DNA of 14,268 nucleotides, from contig JBJEIS010000089.1 in assembly GCA_051877275.1 (NCBI GenBank), positions 1 through 14,268 of the forward strand, read 5' to 3'. The notes beneath the pieces are model-generated. The model had not been told where the DNA came from. It did not search any database and saw nothing but the letters and a program-made list of their open reading frames with translations. A program made the translations under genes and the position numbers. The DNA is from RUG11462 sp051877275. GTDB taxonomy: Bacteria > Bacillota > Clostridia > Oscillospirales > Acutalibacteraceae. Of the stretch, positions 13,494 through 14,268 are shown piece after piece (positions within the stretch are counted from its first letter, which is position 1; every line of letters starts with the position of its first letter).

Positions 13494-14201
13494 ATGCTTA
13501 ATCAGTTTTCAAGAACCGAGCTGCTTTTCGGCTCGGAAAAAATGAATATTTTAAAAAACTCGCGCGTGGCAGTTTTCGGAATAGGCGGCGTAGGCGGTCA
13601 TTGTACGCTTGCGCTCGCAAGAAGCGGTATCGGTGCGCTTGATTTGATTGATAATGATACAGTAAGCATCACAAACATCAACCGTCAGGCAGTTGCCAAT
13701 CTAAAAACAGTAGGTTGTCAAAAAACCGAAGTAATGAAGGATATGATAGCAAACATAAACCCTGATGCAAAAGTCACAATACACAATACCTTTTTTCTAC
13801 CGGAAAATGCTGATGAATTTGATTTTTCAAAATATGATTATATTATCGACGCAATTGACACTGTTTCGGGGAAAATTGCGCTTGTTGAAAAAGCTAACCG
13901 ACAAAACACTCCTATAATTTCATCAATGGGCGCGGGAAACAAACTTGACCCGACGGCTTTTAAAGTTGCCGATATTTATAAGACTTCGGTTTGTCCGCTT
14001 GCAAAGGTTATGAGAAAAGAGCTTAAAGCAAGAGGAATAAAATCGCTTAAAGTAGTTTATTCCGAAGAAAAAGCTTTGACTCCTCTGCCAAGTGATGAGA
14101 TTTCCGGCAAAAGGCAAACACCGGGCAGCGTTTCATTTGTTCCGAGCGTTGTGGGGCTTATTATTGCCGGCGAGGTTGTTAAAGATATAGTTAGTCAATA
14201 G
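13494..14201 (+). CDS. tcdA: ThiF/E1-like tRNA threonylcarbamoyladenosine dehydratase (TcdA type)
   Basis: This 235-residue protein is an ATP-dependent adenylating enzyme of the ThiF/MoeB/E1 superfamily. The N-terminus RTELLFGSEKMNIL leads into the nucleotide-binding loop FGIGGVGG (28-35), then LIDNDTVSITNINRQ (51-65) with the conserved N and R, and IDAIDT (118-123). The sequence CPLAKVMRKELKARGI (167-182) and the closing GSVSFVPSVVGLIIAGEVV (211-229) match the TcdA branch, which cyclises t6A at tRNA position 37. The paired CXXC zinc motifs of MoeB and ThiF are absent, which supports TcdA. The ATG at 13494 follows AAGGA at a spacing of 10. A TATAAT occurs at 13466-13471 without a clear -35 box, so it may be read from its own weak promoter or by read-through. 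Confidence 0.88.
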   Translation: MLNQFSRTELLFGSEKMNILKNSRVAVFGIGGVGGHCTLALARSGIGALDLIDNDTVSITNINRQAVANLKTVGCQKTEVMKDMIANINPDAKVTIHNTFFLPENADEFDFSKYDYIIDAIDTVSGKIALVEKANRQNTPIISSMGAGNKLDPTAFKVADIYKTSVCPLAKVMRKELKARGIKSLKVVYSEEKALTPLPSDEISGKRQTPGSVSFVPSVVGLIIAGEVVKDIVSQ

Positions 14202-14239
14202 TTATTATAGATGCAAAATGACTGTAGTTAGATATACTT

Positions 14240-14261
14240 AAAAAACGAACTGAACAGTTCG
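14240..14261 (-). terminator. Minus-strand terminator of a gene beyond the right edge
   Basis: The inverted repeat CGAACT / AGTTCG (14246-14251 and 14256-14261) forms a short hairpin with a 4-nt loop, and on the minus strand it is followed by six T residues (14240-14245). This points to a gene converging on tcdA from outside the window. The 38 bases between tcdA and this hairpin show nothing else. Confidence 0.65.
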
Positions 14262-14268
14262 ACAAATT

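Noticed and set aside
1..14268. CRISPR arrays, insertion sequences, prophage or toxin-antitoxin genes
   Set aside because: No repeated spacers, transposase, integrase, terminal repeats or toxin-like pairs are visible; the window is ordinary chromosomal core.

Overview
The window looks like chromosomal core DNA of an anaerobic, endospore-forming, low-GC Firmicute of the class Clostridia. The evidence is AT-rich intergenic DNA, strong AGGAGG-type ribosome binding sites, SpoIID (sporulation), a PerR/rubredoxin/reverse-rubrerythrin peroxide-defence cassette typical of anaerobes, and DapF (meso-diaminopimelate/lysine synthesis). I see no mobile element, tRNA, rRNA, CRISPR array or sign of recent transfer. 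Genus cannot be decided from this sequence alone.

Layout. (1) 22-5640, minus strand: a complete branched-chain-amino-acid-type ABC transporter read livK-livH-livM-livG-livF. After it comes a separately promoted DUF2798-like membrane protein with a long, structured leader. livK has its own promoter and a terminator behind it; a second promoter then serves livHMGF, a usual way to make more binding protein than permease. (2) 5641-5926: divergent control region carrying the livK promoter on one strand and the perR promoter plus a perfect 12-1-12 palindrome on the other. (3) 5927-7308, plus strand: perR, a 37-residue stand-alone rubredoxin domain, reverse rubrerythrin and a BFD-like [2Fe-2S] protein, closed by a strong terminator. 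(4) 7312-10782, minus strand: spoIID, then murD and an M42 aminopeptidase that abut exactly; murD has its own promoter overlapping the spoIID stop. (5) 10919-13460, plus strand: a polytopic membrane protein and a small basic protein of unknown function, dapF, and a small lipoprotein. (6) 13494-14201, plus strand: a TcdA-type ThiF/E1-like enzyme. A minus-strand terminator at the right edge implies a converging gene just outside the window.

How the parts work together. PerR most likely senses peroxide and represses its own operon through the palindrome just after its -10 box. The operon encodes an electron-carrier domain (rubredoxin), a terminal NAD(P)H-dependent peroxidase (reverse rubrerythrin) and an iron-sulphur protein that may help with electron or iron handling. 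The liv genes form a lipoprotein receptor, a two-protein membrane channel and two ATPases. MurD and DapF both serve peptidoglycan synthesis, and SpoIID remodels peptidoglycan during engulfment, but they are in different transcription units.

The least explained parts are the leader RNA before the DUF2798 gene (about 601-724), the plus-strand terminator at 748-777 that has no recognised gene in front of it, the operator-like inverted repeat at the start of the livK transcript, and the two unknown genes ahead of dapF. No intergenic stretch exceeds 300 bases. I do not see a clearly new multi-gene system; the strongest candidates for something undescribed are regulatory.
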